From Deltaproteobacteria bacterium (GTDB lineage Bacteria > Myxococcota_A > Polyangia > Haliangiales > Haliangiaceae): a DNA stretch of 64,000 bases. Both the position numbers and the translations under genes were made by a program. This document shows, piece after piece, positions 1-8,179 of the stretch. Position 1 is the first letter of the stretch. Every line of letters starts with the position of its first letter. The stretch is taken from contig JAHDIH010000004.1 in NCBI GenBank assembly GCA_020630875.1, forward strand, positions 399,348-463,347, given 5' to 3'. The notes under the pieces are model-generated. The model saw nothing but the letters and a program-made list of their open reading frames with translations. It was not told the DNA's origin and searched no databases.

Positions 1-200
1 GTCGCCTCATCGAAAAAACACTCATCCAACTCGGGGGTGTTAATCAACAAGTAGCGAACACGCTCTCCTGATTCGAGGTCTATGGTATCACCATCGATCA
101 CTCTACTTACCACGCCGGTTGCTGGGCCACACGCGTCATCTTGTGGCGCGCAACCCTGCACACTAAGGGCAAGTAGGATTAATTTGCTTAGGCGTTCCAT
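1..200 (-). CDS. Staphylococcal-nuclease-like lipoprotein (N-terminal part, runs off left edge)
   Basis: The first 66 codons of a minus-strand gene are present; the rest lies beyond base 1. It starts at ATG 200 and overlaps the end of the upstream lamin-tail gene by 38 bases, so the pair is probably translationally coupled. A short signal ends in V-Q-G-C at Cys17, a plausible lipobox. Residues 28-56 match the start of a thermonuclease (SNase) fold: VSRVIDGDTI, then RVRYLLINTPE. SNase enzymes cut DNA or RNA with Ca2+; the DGDT Asp and the Arg are kept, but the usual DTPE reads NTPE, so one calcium-ligand Asp is Asn. Product would sit on the periplasmic or outer surface. Family call is firm; activity is uncertain. 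Confidence 0.8.
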   Translation of the reverse strand, partial: MERLSKLILLALSVQGCAPQDDACGPATGVVSRVIDGDTIDLESGERVRYLLINTPELDECFFDEA

Positions 201-1860
201 AGTTGCTGTTAGCTGCAGCTCCGTAAAAGTCCGTTGAGTTCGAACACCAAATGGTATCATCAAAAGACCACGAGTTCCCACTGGTAGCACTTCCAGAGAC
301 CCCATAGTCGTAACTTGCGACTACCGCTCCTGCGGAGAAGATAATAATGTTTCGCTCTCCCGAGGTATTCCTTAAGGCGCTCGTAAACGTACCGTCGACC
401 ACGGGAAGTCCACCGTTGGTAGCTGTATCAGCCCCTTGAGCGAACAGAATGTAATCTCCCGAGTTAACTCGCTTGCAGTCGTTGCCTACTGTCAACGTTT
501 CTTCTTGCGTCATCGTCGTTCCATCACGACCAAAGCCTAACTCATTTAGGTCAAAGGTTGCTTCGGCTCTCAACTCAAACCACTCGAAACCTCCATCTGT
601 TCCATCCGGATTGGCCATAAGTTCAGTGACAGTCAATTCATTGAGCGCTGGGGGAACAATCGGTCGCATGATCCCGCCGTCCAAACATTGTCCAGCCGGA
701 AGAGGAATTTCGCAAACTTCGTTTGCAGCCGCTGGCGTTCCAGAGTCGGTGGTAAGTAGCGGGTCGGGATGAACCCATGGATTTTCACTGTTGCACCAAT
801 TGTTCTCATCATCATTGTCCGCGGCATTTTGAGCGGAAGCATCCAAAGAACGAGACTTTCCGCTGCTGCTAGATGCCCACGTCACGCTATCAATTTCGTT
901 ACCTTCGTGGTCAATCAGCGAAAGTGACCCGTTACTGTTGGTTAGTGAGAATGAAAATTTGGCAACAACGGATCCCAAACCGCCGTTTTCTTCACTTAGG
1001 TCATTTCTTGCCACGACCACATATTCCCCAGGGGAAACGCTCACGCAGTCTTCTAAAAGTAAGGTTTGCTTGGGGGCAGCGGCCTCAGTTCCTAATTTCA
1101 TCTCATTTAAGTCAACAGTACTGATGGCCTTTATCTCGAACCACTCGCCTGCTGAATCACTAACAGCCGCTGGGTTGGGCATGACTTCTGTAATCACTAA
1201 GTCACCAGCAGTTGCATGGATGATGTCCCGACTATTGCCAAGCGGATCGTTGCATTTACCCGGCAGGACCAGAGGGCAGGTGTTGTTTTCCGCTCCCGGG
1301 GTACCTTCATTGTCTGTCGCATCGTAGTCCCCCTCGCCAACGCACCAAAGCTCTTCCACATCGTTTTGTTCCGCGTCGGGAACTTGTTGCCCATTGAACG
1401 CCTCAGATTTTCCATCTGGCACGGAACTATAGATCACTTCATCTACCAACCTATCGTCACAATAAAGAGCGATACGCCCGTCACTGTTTTTCATGCTACC
1501 GAGTTCAAAACCGTAGCCAATATCGATATGCGCAGGTGCAAATTCCGTCGCGACATCGCCAAGTACCGTATAACTTTCAGACTCTGCTTGGAAAGCTGGC
1601 AATTGAAAGGACTTAACTCCCTCCAAGTCGCTTTTGCTAAATTCGATCCTTACTCCTTCAAGCTCGACTACATTTTCAGAGGCATTATGAATCTCTACCC
1701 ATTCTAGCCCTTCGTCAGCTCCACTAGGGTTGGCAAGGAATTCTGAAATGACTAGCTCTCCTGTCCCAAACGCTCCAACGCACGGAACCAACTCATCCTC
1801 TTTAGGATCTCCATCACAACCAACGGCAACAATCGCCAATATTACTGTAAGTATTCTCAT
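163..1860 (-). CDS. Lipoprotein with three lamin-tail domains
   Basis: 565 residues. The signal peptide ends at the lipobox VAVGC (Cys15). Three similar units follow at about 34-190, 215-385 and 405-562. Each opens with a strand such as GELVISEFLANPSG or GDLVITEVMPNP, continues with E-W-[FV]-E-[IL], and closes with a GTP-x-x-x-N-x-C ending (GTPGAENNTC, GTPAAANEVC, GTPKQINPTC). This is the bacterial lamin-tail (LTD) immunoglobulin-like beta-sandwich, an extracellular domain often found with surface hydrolases. Paired cysteines in each unit suggest disulfides. ATG 1860 overlaps the TGA of the upstream nuclease gene (ATGA), and its 3' end overlaps the next nuclease gene. It probably binds or positions the nucleases or their substrate; that role is inference. 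Confidence 0.85.
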   Translation of the reverse strand: MRILTVILAIVAVGCDGDPKEDELVPCVGAFGTGELVISEFLANPSGADEGLEWVEIHNASENVVELEGVRIEFSKSDLEGVKSFQLPAFQAESESYTVLGDVATEFAPAHIDIGYGFELGSMKNSDGRIALYCDDRLVDEVIYSSVPDGKSEAFNGQQVPDAEQNDVEELWCVGEGDYDATDNEGTPGAENNTCPLVLPGKCNDPLGNSRDIIHATAGDLVITEVMPNPAAVSDSAGEWFEIKAISTVDLNEMKLGTEAAAPKQTLLLEDCVSVSPGEYVVVARNDLSEENGGLGSVVAKFSFSLTNSNGSLSLIDHEGNEIDSVTWASSSSGKSRSLDASAQNAADNDDENNWCNSENPWVHPDPLLTTDSGTPAAANEVCEIPLPAGQCLDGGIMRPIVPPALNELTVTELMANPDGTDGGFEWFELRAEATFDLNELGFGRDGTTMTQEETLTVGNDCKRVNSGDYILFAQGADTATNGGLPVVDGTFTSALRNTSGERNIIIFSAGAVVASYDYGVSGSATSGNSWSFDDTIWCSNSTDFYGAAANSNYGTPKQINPTCP

Positions 1861-2921
1861 TGTGATTCTTCTTTCTGTTTCTTGTAAGGCACTGGCGCAA
1901 GAATAATCTGACTTGGCCGAGTAATTTCGATTTGCAGTTGAGGTCTTGATGCGCGGGGATGCTTGTATTCTGTGACCACTCCTGTAGCGATAACGTGCTC
2001 GCTTCTGTGATCCGCAAGACCTAACGAGCCAAACAAATCTTTGTCGAAAAATATCAATGGAAAATCGTCGCCCCTTTTGCGTCCGAGCATCACTCGCGTC
2101 GGGCCTTTATCCCCAAGCTTAATCGACGAGACAGTTCCAAGAACAGAAACTTCCTGTTTGGAAACTTTCGCTTTCTCAAGACGATGCAGAGAATCCCAGT
2201 TGGTCAAAATGATGCCTGACCCCGGATAGTTGTCTTCAAAGTCTTTGATAAATTTAGCCCGTGATTCCCACCAAACGATACGCTCTGGATAATCTTTGTA
2301 CCCTAGCGAGTTTTCGTTCCAGATACCAACCTTGGCTGCACGGGCCTCTTGCTCAGCCTGCACAAACTCGTTGTGAAAGCGACTAGAGTATCCGTACTTC
2401 ATGAAGTAGGGAGACATTCCGGCTCTCACCGACTCCACGTTGTAATTTAGTTCTTTACCGTTCTTCGTGGCGAAAACGTAAACAAGATACCTGCCGTATC
2501 GTCCACGAATTTCTTTGGGCCGGTCTCGTTCCAAACGAACCTCTTTGACGCCCTTAAAAAATGCTGATGCCCAGTCTTTCGCTTCCTCACCGATAGGGGT
2601 TCCCATTTTCACTGGCTTTATCGAATCCCCACGCTTGGCTTTCAAGTACGCTTGAAAGTCCGCCGTTGCTGCAACCTTATCGGCATTATTCTTGTAGGTT
2701 TCCTCGGTGTCTATGCCAAGCAGCCGCAGGGTCGTCTTGACCCCTTGAACGCGAATGGTATCACCATCGACTACAGCATCTGAACCAAGCTTAAACCGAC
2801 CAACAACGAAACCTTCGTGTTCCAATCGCTTTAGTTCTACTTGACCTTTCTTTCTGCTGTATCGCTCCGTTGGAGCGCAAGAGGCAAGCAGAGCAAAGAC
2901 TAACAGAGTTCTTATAAACAT
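1857..2921 (-). CDS. Staphylococcal-nuclease-like lipoprotein with C-terminal OB-like domain
   Basis: 354 residues with a lipoprotein signal (LLASC, Cys15). Residues about 45-205 are an SNase (thermonuclease) domain: VVDGDTIRVQG, LRLLGIDTEE, and the downstream IRGRYGRYLVYVF segment that carries the second catalytic Arg in the family. The calcium-binding Asp and the general-base Glu positions are kept, although the usual Pro of DTPE is Glu. Residues about 258-340 (VSVLGTVSSIKLGD onward) look like an OB-fold, a nucleic-acid-binding module. Expected activity is Ca2+-dependent cleavage of extracellular DNA or RNA at the outer surface. The ATG overlaps the upstream lamin-tail gene by 10 bases and the TGA overlaps the next lamin-tail ATG, marking one operon. 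The OB assignment is less certain. Confidence 0.85.
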   Translation of the reverse strand: MFIRTLLVFALLASCAPTERYSRKKGQVELKRLEHEGFVVGRFKLGSDAVVDGDTIRVQGVKTTLRLLGIDTEETYKNNADKVAATADFQAYLKAKRGDSIKPVKMGTPIGEEAKDWASAFFKGVKEVRLERDRPKEIRGRYGRYLVYVFATKNGKELNYNVESVRAGMSPYFMKYGYSSRFHNEFVQAEQEARAAKVGIWNENSLGYKDYPERIVWWESRAKFIKDFEDNYPGSGIILTNWDSLHRLEKAKVSKQEVSVLGTVSSIKLGDKGPTRVMLGRKRGDDFPLIFFDKDLFGSLGLADHRSEHVIATGVVTEYKHPRASRPQLQIEITRPSQIILAPVPYKKQKEESQ

Positions 2922-3430
2922 GGTGGGTTCTCCTCTCCGGGACTTCCGGGGATGTCAGTGCTGCTGCACCAACTAGCTTCGTCATCGTTTCCTGTCGCAT
3001 CCGGAGGATTTCCAAACTGCAGCGAAGCCTCGTCTGGAAGCGACCGGTAGATGACCTGGTCGATTTTTTTTCCACAACTCGAAAGCGTCACCGCCGCCGA
3101 AGACCACATCTTGGAAGGCAGATCCTCACCAAAATCAAACACTGAGTCTGGAAATTCGCCCTTTGCGATCAAGAAGTAGCCCTGTGCAACTTTAACTTCA
3201 TCGCGGACGAGAGCTTGCCTGATGTTTTTTCCAGTCAACTGCTCCCAAGACACAGTGAGACCGGTGATATCGAGCGCCTGGGTTGAGAAAATCTCAATCC
3301 ATTCCGCCCCATCGCCATGAACTTCTGTGATAATTAGTTGGCCCGTTTCGATTTCTGGGCATCCACCAAGAGACTCGGTGGTGCCACATCCAGCGGCTAG
3401 GACGATTGATAATGATAAGACAATCCTCAA
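2912..3430 (-). CDS. Single-domain lamin-tail lipoprotein
   Basis: 172 residues, first gene of the lamin-tail/nuclease operon. Translation appears to begin at TTG 3430, giving MRIVLSLSIVLAAGC with the lipobox Cys15. One lamin-tail domain spans about 30-170: GQLIITEVHGDGAEWIEIF at the start and GSPGEENPPC at the end, the same closing pattern as the three units in the larger paralogue downstream. Cysteines after the signal can pair. It is shorter than most multi-LTD proteins and carries no enzyme domain. Overlap of 10 bases with the following nuclease gene implies coupled translation. No start other than TTG gives a complete signal peptide, so the start is fairly well fixed. Confidence 0.8.
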   Translation of the reverse strand: MRIVLSLSIVLAAGCGTTESLGGCPEIETGQLIITEVHGDGAEWIEIFSTQALDITGLTVSWEQLTGKNIRQALVRDEVKVAQGYFLIAKGEFPDSVFDFGEDLPSKMWSSAAVTLSSCGKKIDQVIYRSLPDEASLQFGNPPDATGNDDEASWCSSTDIPGSPGEENPPCL

Positions 3431-3545
3431 AACGCTCGCAGTCTACCGAATGAATGAGCGTCTGTGTTGGTAAAAAACCTTCCTTCTAAAACGCTCTTTT
3501 ACCTTCAGAATTGGAGTTTTCTGCATGAAATGATACATCAGCATC

Positions 3546-4127
3546 GTGTTTTCCGCACTAATTGCTGCAATCATCGTCGCTGCCAGCGCAGCTACGCTGT
3601 ATCGAGTAAGCTCGTCGCAAAAACAGCTGCCTCCCCCCGAACCAGACGACCAGCCAGATATCGGGCCAAGAACGGTAGAGCAACTGCGAATCAACGACGT
3701 GATAGAAATAGACCTTATTGACTTTGTGGTCGTTGGGTTATTCGAATTCGAAGAAGATGGCCATTCGTGGAAAACAGCACAAATTTCCGACGGCACCAAT
3801 GAGCAATTTCTTACCATTGGGATTTCTCGAGCCGGAAAACCAAAATTTCGTCTTACCCGCCCTGTAAAGATCGATGTCGCCCCCTATCCTCCGACGACGT
3901 TACTTGTTGAAAACAACCCCGTTGAGCTGTCCAAAAAAGGAACGGCTACGGTTCGAATGCGAGGAAACGCTGCACGTGGAGGTAACACCAGCGGCCGTTG
4001 CCGCTACTGGCTCTACGGAAACATTGAAGGCGACACCATCATCGCTGAGCAATGGGGCGAAGACTTCATCGTTTACAGTGGTAAAATTGTTGATGGTACC
4101 AGCATCGAGTTTATGCAAGCCAGCTGA
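3546..4127 (+). CDS. DUF4178-like membrane-anchored protein
   Basis: 193 residues. The only start that gives a complete protein is GTG 3546, because TGA at 3531 closes the frame upstream; no strong Shine-Dalgarno is visible. Residues 1-20 are a hydrophobic anchor, then a Pro-rich spacer (PPPEPDDQPD). The C-terminal half resembles DUF4178: VGLFEFEEDGHSW near residue 62 and, near the end, RYWLYGNIEGD followed by AEQWGEDF and VYSG. Members of that family are small beta-rich proteins of unknown function, often near membrane or stress genes. The gene is divergent from the nuclease operon and convergent with the UbiB-type kinase. Function unknown. Confidence 0.7.
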   Translation: MFSALIAAIIVAASAATLYRVSSSQKQLPPPEPDDQPDIGPRTVEQLRINDVIEIDLIDFVVVGLFEFEEDGHSWKTAQISDGTNEQFLTIGISRAGKPKFRLTRPVKIDVAPYPPTTLLVENNPVELSKKGTATVRMRGNAARGGNTSGRCRYWLYGNIEGDTIIAEQWGEDFIVYSGKIVDGTSIEFMQAS

Positions 4128-4133
4128 TTTGCG

Positions 4134-5459
4134 CTAAGCCACTTTCTTGTTTTGAATTTCGGCGAGTAAGGGAAATACATGTTTGGCACCTAGCTGGAAA
4201 AAGTTTAACCCTGGGGACAAGTTCATCAGCAAGCCGAAGAGGATAATCACCGAGCGTTCCACGTAAAGCCAGTCGTTGGGGTACTCCACATTCTTCATCA
4301 ATTCGCGAATGGACTTTCTCGACATGCCACCAGCCTCTAACCTTGTCTTAACTTCATTAGTTAGTTCTTTTTGGCTAGCCGCTTCAAGACCAACCAACGC
4401 TCTGAAGTATTTGGTGACCTGCACTCGCACTACCTCGTTATCGTCTCCAGCAAAACCGATTGTCGTGATGGCTTTCAGAACGTCTTCATCATTCTCGGAC
4501 ATTACCCCGCGGATAAGATACGCCATCCCGTGAGCAAAGTGCTCGGGCATCACCGTTGCGGACCCCAAATCTAAAAATACAATGCAAGGTCCGTCGGTGC
4601 CTGGCCTCACTAGAATGTTACCAGGATGGGGATCGGCGTGAAAAAATCGATGACCGTAGAATTGGTGAGAAAATAGATCCGCGAGAAGGGTTGCGACTTC
4701 TTTAGCATCCAATCCCAATCGTTCGTATGAGGCCATGTCGTTAATCTTTACACCCGCTTCGAAACTCATTACGAGCACATCTTCTGAAACCGGCCAGTCA
4801 GCAGCAAGTGAAGGAAAAGCAACTCGCTCATCACCACTAAAATTAGCAGTCATCTTTTTCAGACAATCCGCTTCGTGCAACAAATTGGTTTCTCGTTTCA
4901 TCAAGTCACCGATCTGCTCATGAATACGTCCAAGTCTTTTAGCCGGAACGAATCGCTTATAGAACCACAACGTCCACTTTAGCACTCGCAAATCAATTGC
5001 AATTGTTTTTCTGATTCCAGGGTAAAGAACTTTGACGGCGACGTCTTGTCCGCCGATTACGGCTCGGTGGACTTGTCCGAGTGATGCGGCAGCGACAGCT
5101 TGATCATCGAAACTATCGAAAATTTCATCAATGGATTTGCCTAGCGATTTAACGATGGCGTTTCGAATCTTCTTGACTGGCCGGGGGGGGACTTGGTCTT
5201 GAAGCACTTCAAGCTCATCGGCATAGGCGTTGGGCAGAAACGTCCCCATGACGGACAGCACTTGTCCGAGTTTAATGTAGATGCCTCGCAGATTAGTGAA
5301 GCCTGTGGCCAAGCGTCGTGCGTTACGTTGATGGACAACTTCCCAGCGGCTTTGGAAACGGCTACCAAAAAGTTTGCACAATGCGATCTGCCAAAGGTAG
5401 CTGGCAAAGATGAGCGAAAACAACGCGGACGAGCGACACAAGCGAAAGACGCTCCTCAT
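4134..5459 (-). CDS. ABC1/AarF/UbiB-family atypical kinase
   Basis: 441 residues. Hallmarks of the ABC1/UbiB protein-kinase-like fold are visible: the KxGQ motif (IYIKLGQ, about residue 65), the Ala-rich loop AAASLGQVHRA near 119 that replaces the kinase P-loop, VAVKV with the ATP Lys near 142, the ExD-type HEAD motif, HADPHPGN near 276 (catalytic loop) and FLDLGS near 298 (the DFG equivalent). Known relatives support ubiquinone synthesis or lipid handling through an unusual ATPase activity; bacteria often have several with unknown substrates. The C-terminus is moderately hydrophobic, consistent with membrane association. No ubi genes are nearby, so a specific role in quinone synthesis is not shown. 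Confidence 0.9.
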   Translation of the reverse strand: MRSVFRLCRSSALFSLIFASYLWQIALCKLFGSRFQSRWEVVHQRNARRLATGFTNLRGIYIKLGQVLSVMGTFLPNAYADELEVLQDQVPPRPVKKIRNAIVKSLGKSIDEIFDSFDDQAVAAASLGQVHRAVIGGQDVAVKVLYPGIRKTIAIDLRVLKWTLWFYKRFVPAKRLGRIHEQIGDLMKRETNLLHEADCLKKMTANFSGDERVAFPSLAADWPVSEDVLVMSFEAGVKINDMASYERLGLDAKEVATLLADLFSHQFYGHRFFHADPHPGNILVRPGTDGPCIVFLDLGSATVMPEHFAHGMAYLIRGVMSENDEDVLKAITTIGFAGDDNEVVRVQVTKYFRALVGLEAASQKELTNEVKTRLEAGGMSRKSIRELMKNVEYPNDWLYVERSVIILFGLLMNLSPGLNFFQLGAKHVFPLLAEIQNKKVA

Positions 5460-5657
5460 ATTTCACGGACCAAGTTCAAGTTCACCGCTAGGGTATGACG
5501 TTTTACGTGAACCACCCACGGCTATTTGACATTTTGCGCGTTGCGGAGAAAAAGACCGGAATTAGTAGTCACGAACTGATGAATACTGCTCACATGGTTT
5601 TATGCGGAAATGTCACCGAATGTGTGACTAATCACAACACCGATTCGTCCGGGGGTC

Positions 5658-6527
5658 ATGCAAGAAACAGTAGTAAACCAAGCAACCAATGCCGCCGGGG
5701 AAACGGCGAGTCAAGCAACCTCTATCGCGGACACCGCGATTGAATTCCTCTCCACTCGAGGAATGGAGTTCGGAATCAAAATCATCGGCGCGATTGCCGT
5801 ATGGATCATCGGTGGAATGATCATCAAGTTCGTCCGCAAGTTGGTCTCCAAAGCGATTAACAAGTCCGGAACTATGGATCCTACAGTGTCCCGATTTGCG
5901 GATTCTCTTGTGGGAATTCTACTCAAGATCGTCCTGATTATGGCGGTTCTCGGTATCTTCGGCGTTCAAACCACGAGCTTCGCAGCAATTCTAGCAGCCG
6001 CTGGTGTTGCGATCGGGATGGCATGGTCTGGTCTTTTGGCGAACTTCGCTGCCGGAATTTTCCTTCTCATTCTTAAGCCTTTCAAAGTCGGCGACCTCAT
6101 CAGTGCCAACGGCGACGTTGGGACCGTAGTAGAAGTAGGGCTGTTTGTAACTGCCATTGATACGCTAGACAACGTTCGAACCTACATCGGTAACAACAAG
6201 GTGTTTTCTGAGAAGATTCAAAACTTCACAACCAACCCACACCGTCGCGTAGACCTCAAAGCGCAACTTGCTCACGGTGCCGACCACAATGCTGCTATCG
6301 ATACTCTCAAGACAAAGCTGGCTGCAATTCCCAACACTGTGAACACACCAGACGTTCATATTGTCGACTTCACTCTTGCAGGCCCTGTACTTTGCGTACG
6401 CCCGTACTGTCATAACGACCACTACTGGGACGTTTACTTTGCAACCAACAAAGTAATCCGTGAAGAACTTGGAAAACTAGGTCTTCCTACACCAGAGACC
6501 CATCACAAAATTTCCAAAGCATCGTAA
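5658..6527 (+). CDS. Small-conductance mechanosensitive channel, MscS family
   Basis: 289 residues, close to classic MscS length. Three membrane segments lie at about 28-52, 72-98 and 105-138. The third is the pore helix, rich in Gly and Ala (AAILAAAGVAIGMAWSG), followed by LKPFKVGDLI and the beta domain with GTVVEVGLFVT, then the alpha/beta cytoplasmic cage ending near 285. Such channels open on membrane tension and release solutes during osmotic downshock. ATG 5658 was chosen because it begins just before the first amphipathic segment. A strong hairpin terminator follows at 6547-6577, so the gene ends its own transcript. The promoter must lie in the 198-base divergent gap shared with the UbiB-type kinase. 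Confidence 0.93.
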   Translation: MQETVVNQATNAAGETASQATSIADTAIEFLSTRGMEFGIKIIGAIAVWIIGGMIIKFVRKLVSKAINKSGTMDPTVSRFADSLVGILLKIVLIMAVLGIFGVQTTSFAAILAAAGVAIGMAWSGLLANFAAGIFLLILKPFKVGDLISANGDVGTVVEVGLFVTAIDTLDNVRTYIGNNKVFSEKIQNFTTNPHRRVDLKAQLAHGADHNAAIDTLKTKLAAIPNTVNTPDVHIVDFTLAGPVLCVRPYCHNDHYWDVYFATNKVIREELGKLGLPTPETHHKISKAS

Positions 6528-6546
6528 TCACAAAAGGAAAAACGAC

Positions 6547-6580
6547 GAAGAGCGGGTCTCACGACTCGCTCTTCTTCTTT
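6547..6580 (+). terminator. Rho-independent terminator after the MscS gene
   Basis: A 12-bp stem pairs 6547-6558 with 6563-6574 around a four-base TCAC loop, with one G-U pair, and is followed by a T-rich run. It lies 19 bases after the mscS-like stop codon. Confidence 0.85.
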
Positions 6581-6723
6581 TCGGGCGAATCCAATATGAG
6601 GGTGATTCCTAGACAGGCCACGATCCCGTATTAAATTCATTCCAAAGAATACCAAAAGCCCTCTCATTTTCGCTGGCTAAACTATCCTTTTACATAGGTT
6701 GTGATATCGTTCAGCTCGCAATT

Positions 6724-6744
6724 ACCGCCTCTTGCGGTTAGGAG
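6724..6744 (+). promoter_or_regulatory. Small hairpin abutting the fdxA ribosome-binding site
   Basis: ACCGC at 6724-6728 can pair with GCGGT at 6734-6738 around a five-base loop. The Shine-Dalgarno AGGAG follows at 6740-6744, seven bases before ATG 6752. The hairpin ends one base short of the SD, so it could affect translation or stability; this is inference from position only. Confidence 0.35.
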
Positions 6745-6751
6745 AAAAAAC

Positions 6752-7156
6752 ATGGCCTATATCGTCGCCGACCCATGCGTCAAATGTAAATACACCGACT
6801 GCGTCACAGTGTGCCCTGTAGATTGTTTCTACGAAGGAGCCAACTCACTAGTTATTAATCCTGATGAATGCATAGATTGTGGTGCGTGCGAACCGGAATG
6901 CCCCACCACGGCAATCTTCGAAGAGGGTGACTTACCTGAGAAGTGGAACGCCTACATCGAACTTAACGCGGTTCTTTCAGGAGCCAAAACAAAAGATGAT
7001 GCCGACTCCGCCGGATGGCCTCAAAAACTAACAGAGCACAGCTTGGCCGTTTGGCCGAATATTACCGAACAAAAAGAGCCACTTGAAGGCGCAGATGAAG
7101 CTGCCACGCAAGAGGACAAGCTTGGCGATTTTGACCCTTCACCAGGTGAGCAATAA
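6752..7156 (+). CDS. fdxA: 7Fe-type ferredoxin FdxA
   Basis: 134 residues. ATG 6752 is chosen over upstream in-frame starts because AGGAG sits seven bases before it and the protein then begins [12 protein letters not shown], as FdxA proteins do. The first cysteine group ([17 protein letters not shown]) and the second ([12 protein letters not shown]) carry the ligands for one [3Fe-4S] and one [4Fe-4S] cluster. This is a low-potential cytoplasmic electron carrier. The C-terminal tail of about 55 residues is acidic ([15 protein letters not shown]) and somewhat longer than the minimal fold. It stands alone between terminator-bounded genes; its redox partner is not in view. Confidence 0.93.
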   Translation: MAYIVADPCVKCKYTDCVTVCPVDCFYEGANSLVINPDECIDCGACEPECPTTAIFEEGDLPEKWNAYIELNAVLSGAKTKDDADSAGWPQKLTEHSLAVWPNITEQKEPLEGADEAATQEDKLGDFDPSPGEQ

Positions 7157-7230
7157 ATTTTTCCCTGGTTTGGGAATAATCACTACAAGTAACCCAGTTA
7201 CAAATTAAAGCGAGTAGAGGAAAGAGAACA

Positions 7231-8067
7231 ATGAAATATTTAGCAGCATTAGCAATTATCGCCGTCGGAGGATGCCAAAACGCATCTCAAGACAAAATTC
7301 TTGAGAAGATGGACAAAATGGTCGCAGCTCAACAAGAAACCAACAAACTACTAAAGTCTGGCGCAGGAGCAGCTCGAGGCGGACAACAAGGACAACGTCC
7401 TCCACAAAGACGTCGCGGGCCGCAGCCAGGTACACGATATGCCATCAACGTAGACGGAATGCCGTTTGAAGGAAACGCAAACGCCCCTGTCGTGATTGTG
7501 AAGGCGCAAGAATACGCTTGCCCTGCTTGCTACCACGCTCAAACGTTCACCAAGCAAGTCCTTAAAGAATTTGGAAACGACGTTAAACTTGTAACCAAAG
7601 ATTTTGTGGTTCACCCCACAAGAGCTTGGGACCAGGCATTCACTGCATGTGCTGCTAACCAACAAGGTAAATTCAAAGAGATGAAAGAAGCTATTTGGGA
7701 AAAAGGCTTCAAAGCACGTAAATTTGACAGAGCTCACTACGAAGGTCTTGCTAAAGAAATGGGTCTTAACATGGCCAAGTTCAAGAAGGACTACGACGGC
7801 ATTTGCAACAAGCTTACTCGCGAGTCCCACGCTGAAATGCAAGGGGTTGGCGTAGCAGGAACTCCGACGTTCTTTGTAAACGGAAAAGTACTAGAGAGAC
7901 GTTCTGTTGACGAAGTTAAAAAACTGGTAGCAGAAGAGTTGAAAGCATACAAAGCATCTGGCGCCAAGAGTGGCTCAGAATTCTATGCGAAACACGTGAT
8001 TGCTAAAGGCACTAAGCCTGCAAAAGCACCGCTACCAACTATCCCTAAGCCACCAGCAGCCAAATAA
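7231..8067 (+). CDS. DsbA-family thiol-disulfide oxidoreductase lipoprotein
   Basis: 278 residues. The signal ends at the lipobox AVGGC (Cys15). A short helical stretch (DKILEKMDKMVAAQQETNK) and a Gly/Pro/Arg-rich linker lead to a DsbA-like thioredoxin domain at about 70-240. The active site is CPAC in QEYACPACYHA near residue 95, and the cis-Pro loop is GTPTFFVNGK near 210. Such proteins make or exchange disulfides in exported proteins, fitting the many Cys-rich lipoproteins here. GAGGAAAG before ATG 7231 is a good ribosome-binding site. A terminator follows. A paralogue with CGYC lies at 52167-52922. Confidence 0.9.
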   Translation: MKYLAALAIIAVGGCQNASQDKILEKMDKMVAAQQETNKLLKSGAGAARGGQQGQRPPQRRRGPQPGTRYAINVDGMPFEGNANAPVVIVKAQEYACPACYHAQTFTKQVLKEFGNDVKLVTKDFVVHPTRAWDQAFTACAANQQGKFKEMKEAIWEKGFKARKFDRAHYEGLAKEMGLNMAKFKKDYDGICNKLTRESHAEMQGVGVAGTPTFFVNGKVLERRSVDEVKKLVAEELKAYKASGAKSGSEFYAKHVIAKGTKPAKAPLPTIPKPPAAK

Positions 8068-8089
8068 ACGTTAGCTACTAAAAGAACTT

Positions 8090-8126
8090 TGCCCTACCCG
8101 AAATAGCTCGGGTGGGGCATTCTTTT
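8090..8126 (+). terminator. Rho-independent terminator after the DsbA-like gene
   Basis: A 12-base arm at 8090-8101 pairs with 8108-8119 (one G-U pair) around a six-base loop, then TTCTTTTT follows. It lies 22 bases after the stop codon at 8067. Confidence 0.85.
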
Positions 8127-8179
8127 TGAAAACTGGACAGACGAAACAAATCATCTTGCCTAGCGAAACGATCAATGAC

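Noticed and set aside
1..3430. Lamin-tail genes as eukaryotic contamination
   Set aside because: They carry bacterial lipoprotein signals and overlap bacterial-style genes; the domain is known in bacteria.
5495..5743. Small open frame before the MscS gene
   Set aside because: It overlaps the MscS start, has no recognisable domain and occupies the divergent promoter gap.
7161..7176. Hairpin TTCCC/GGGAA after fdxA as a terminator
   Set aside because: Only five base pairs and no T-run after it.
8126..8179. N-terminal extension of the LysR gene from TTG 8126
   Set aside because: The TTG lies in the T-run of the preceding terminator, and the LysR domain begins properly from ATG 8180 or 8192.
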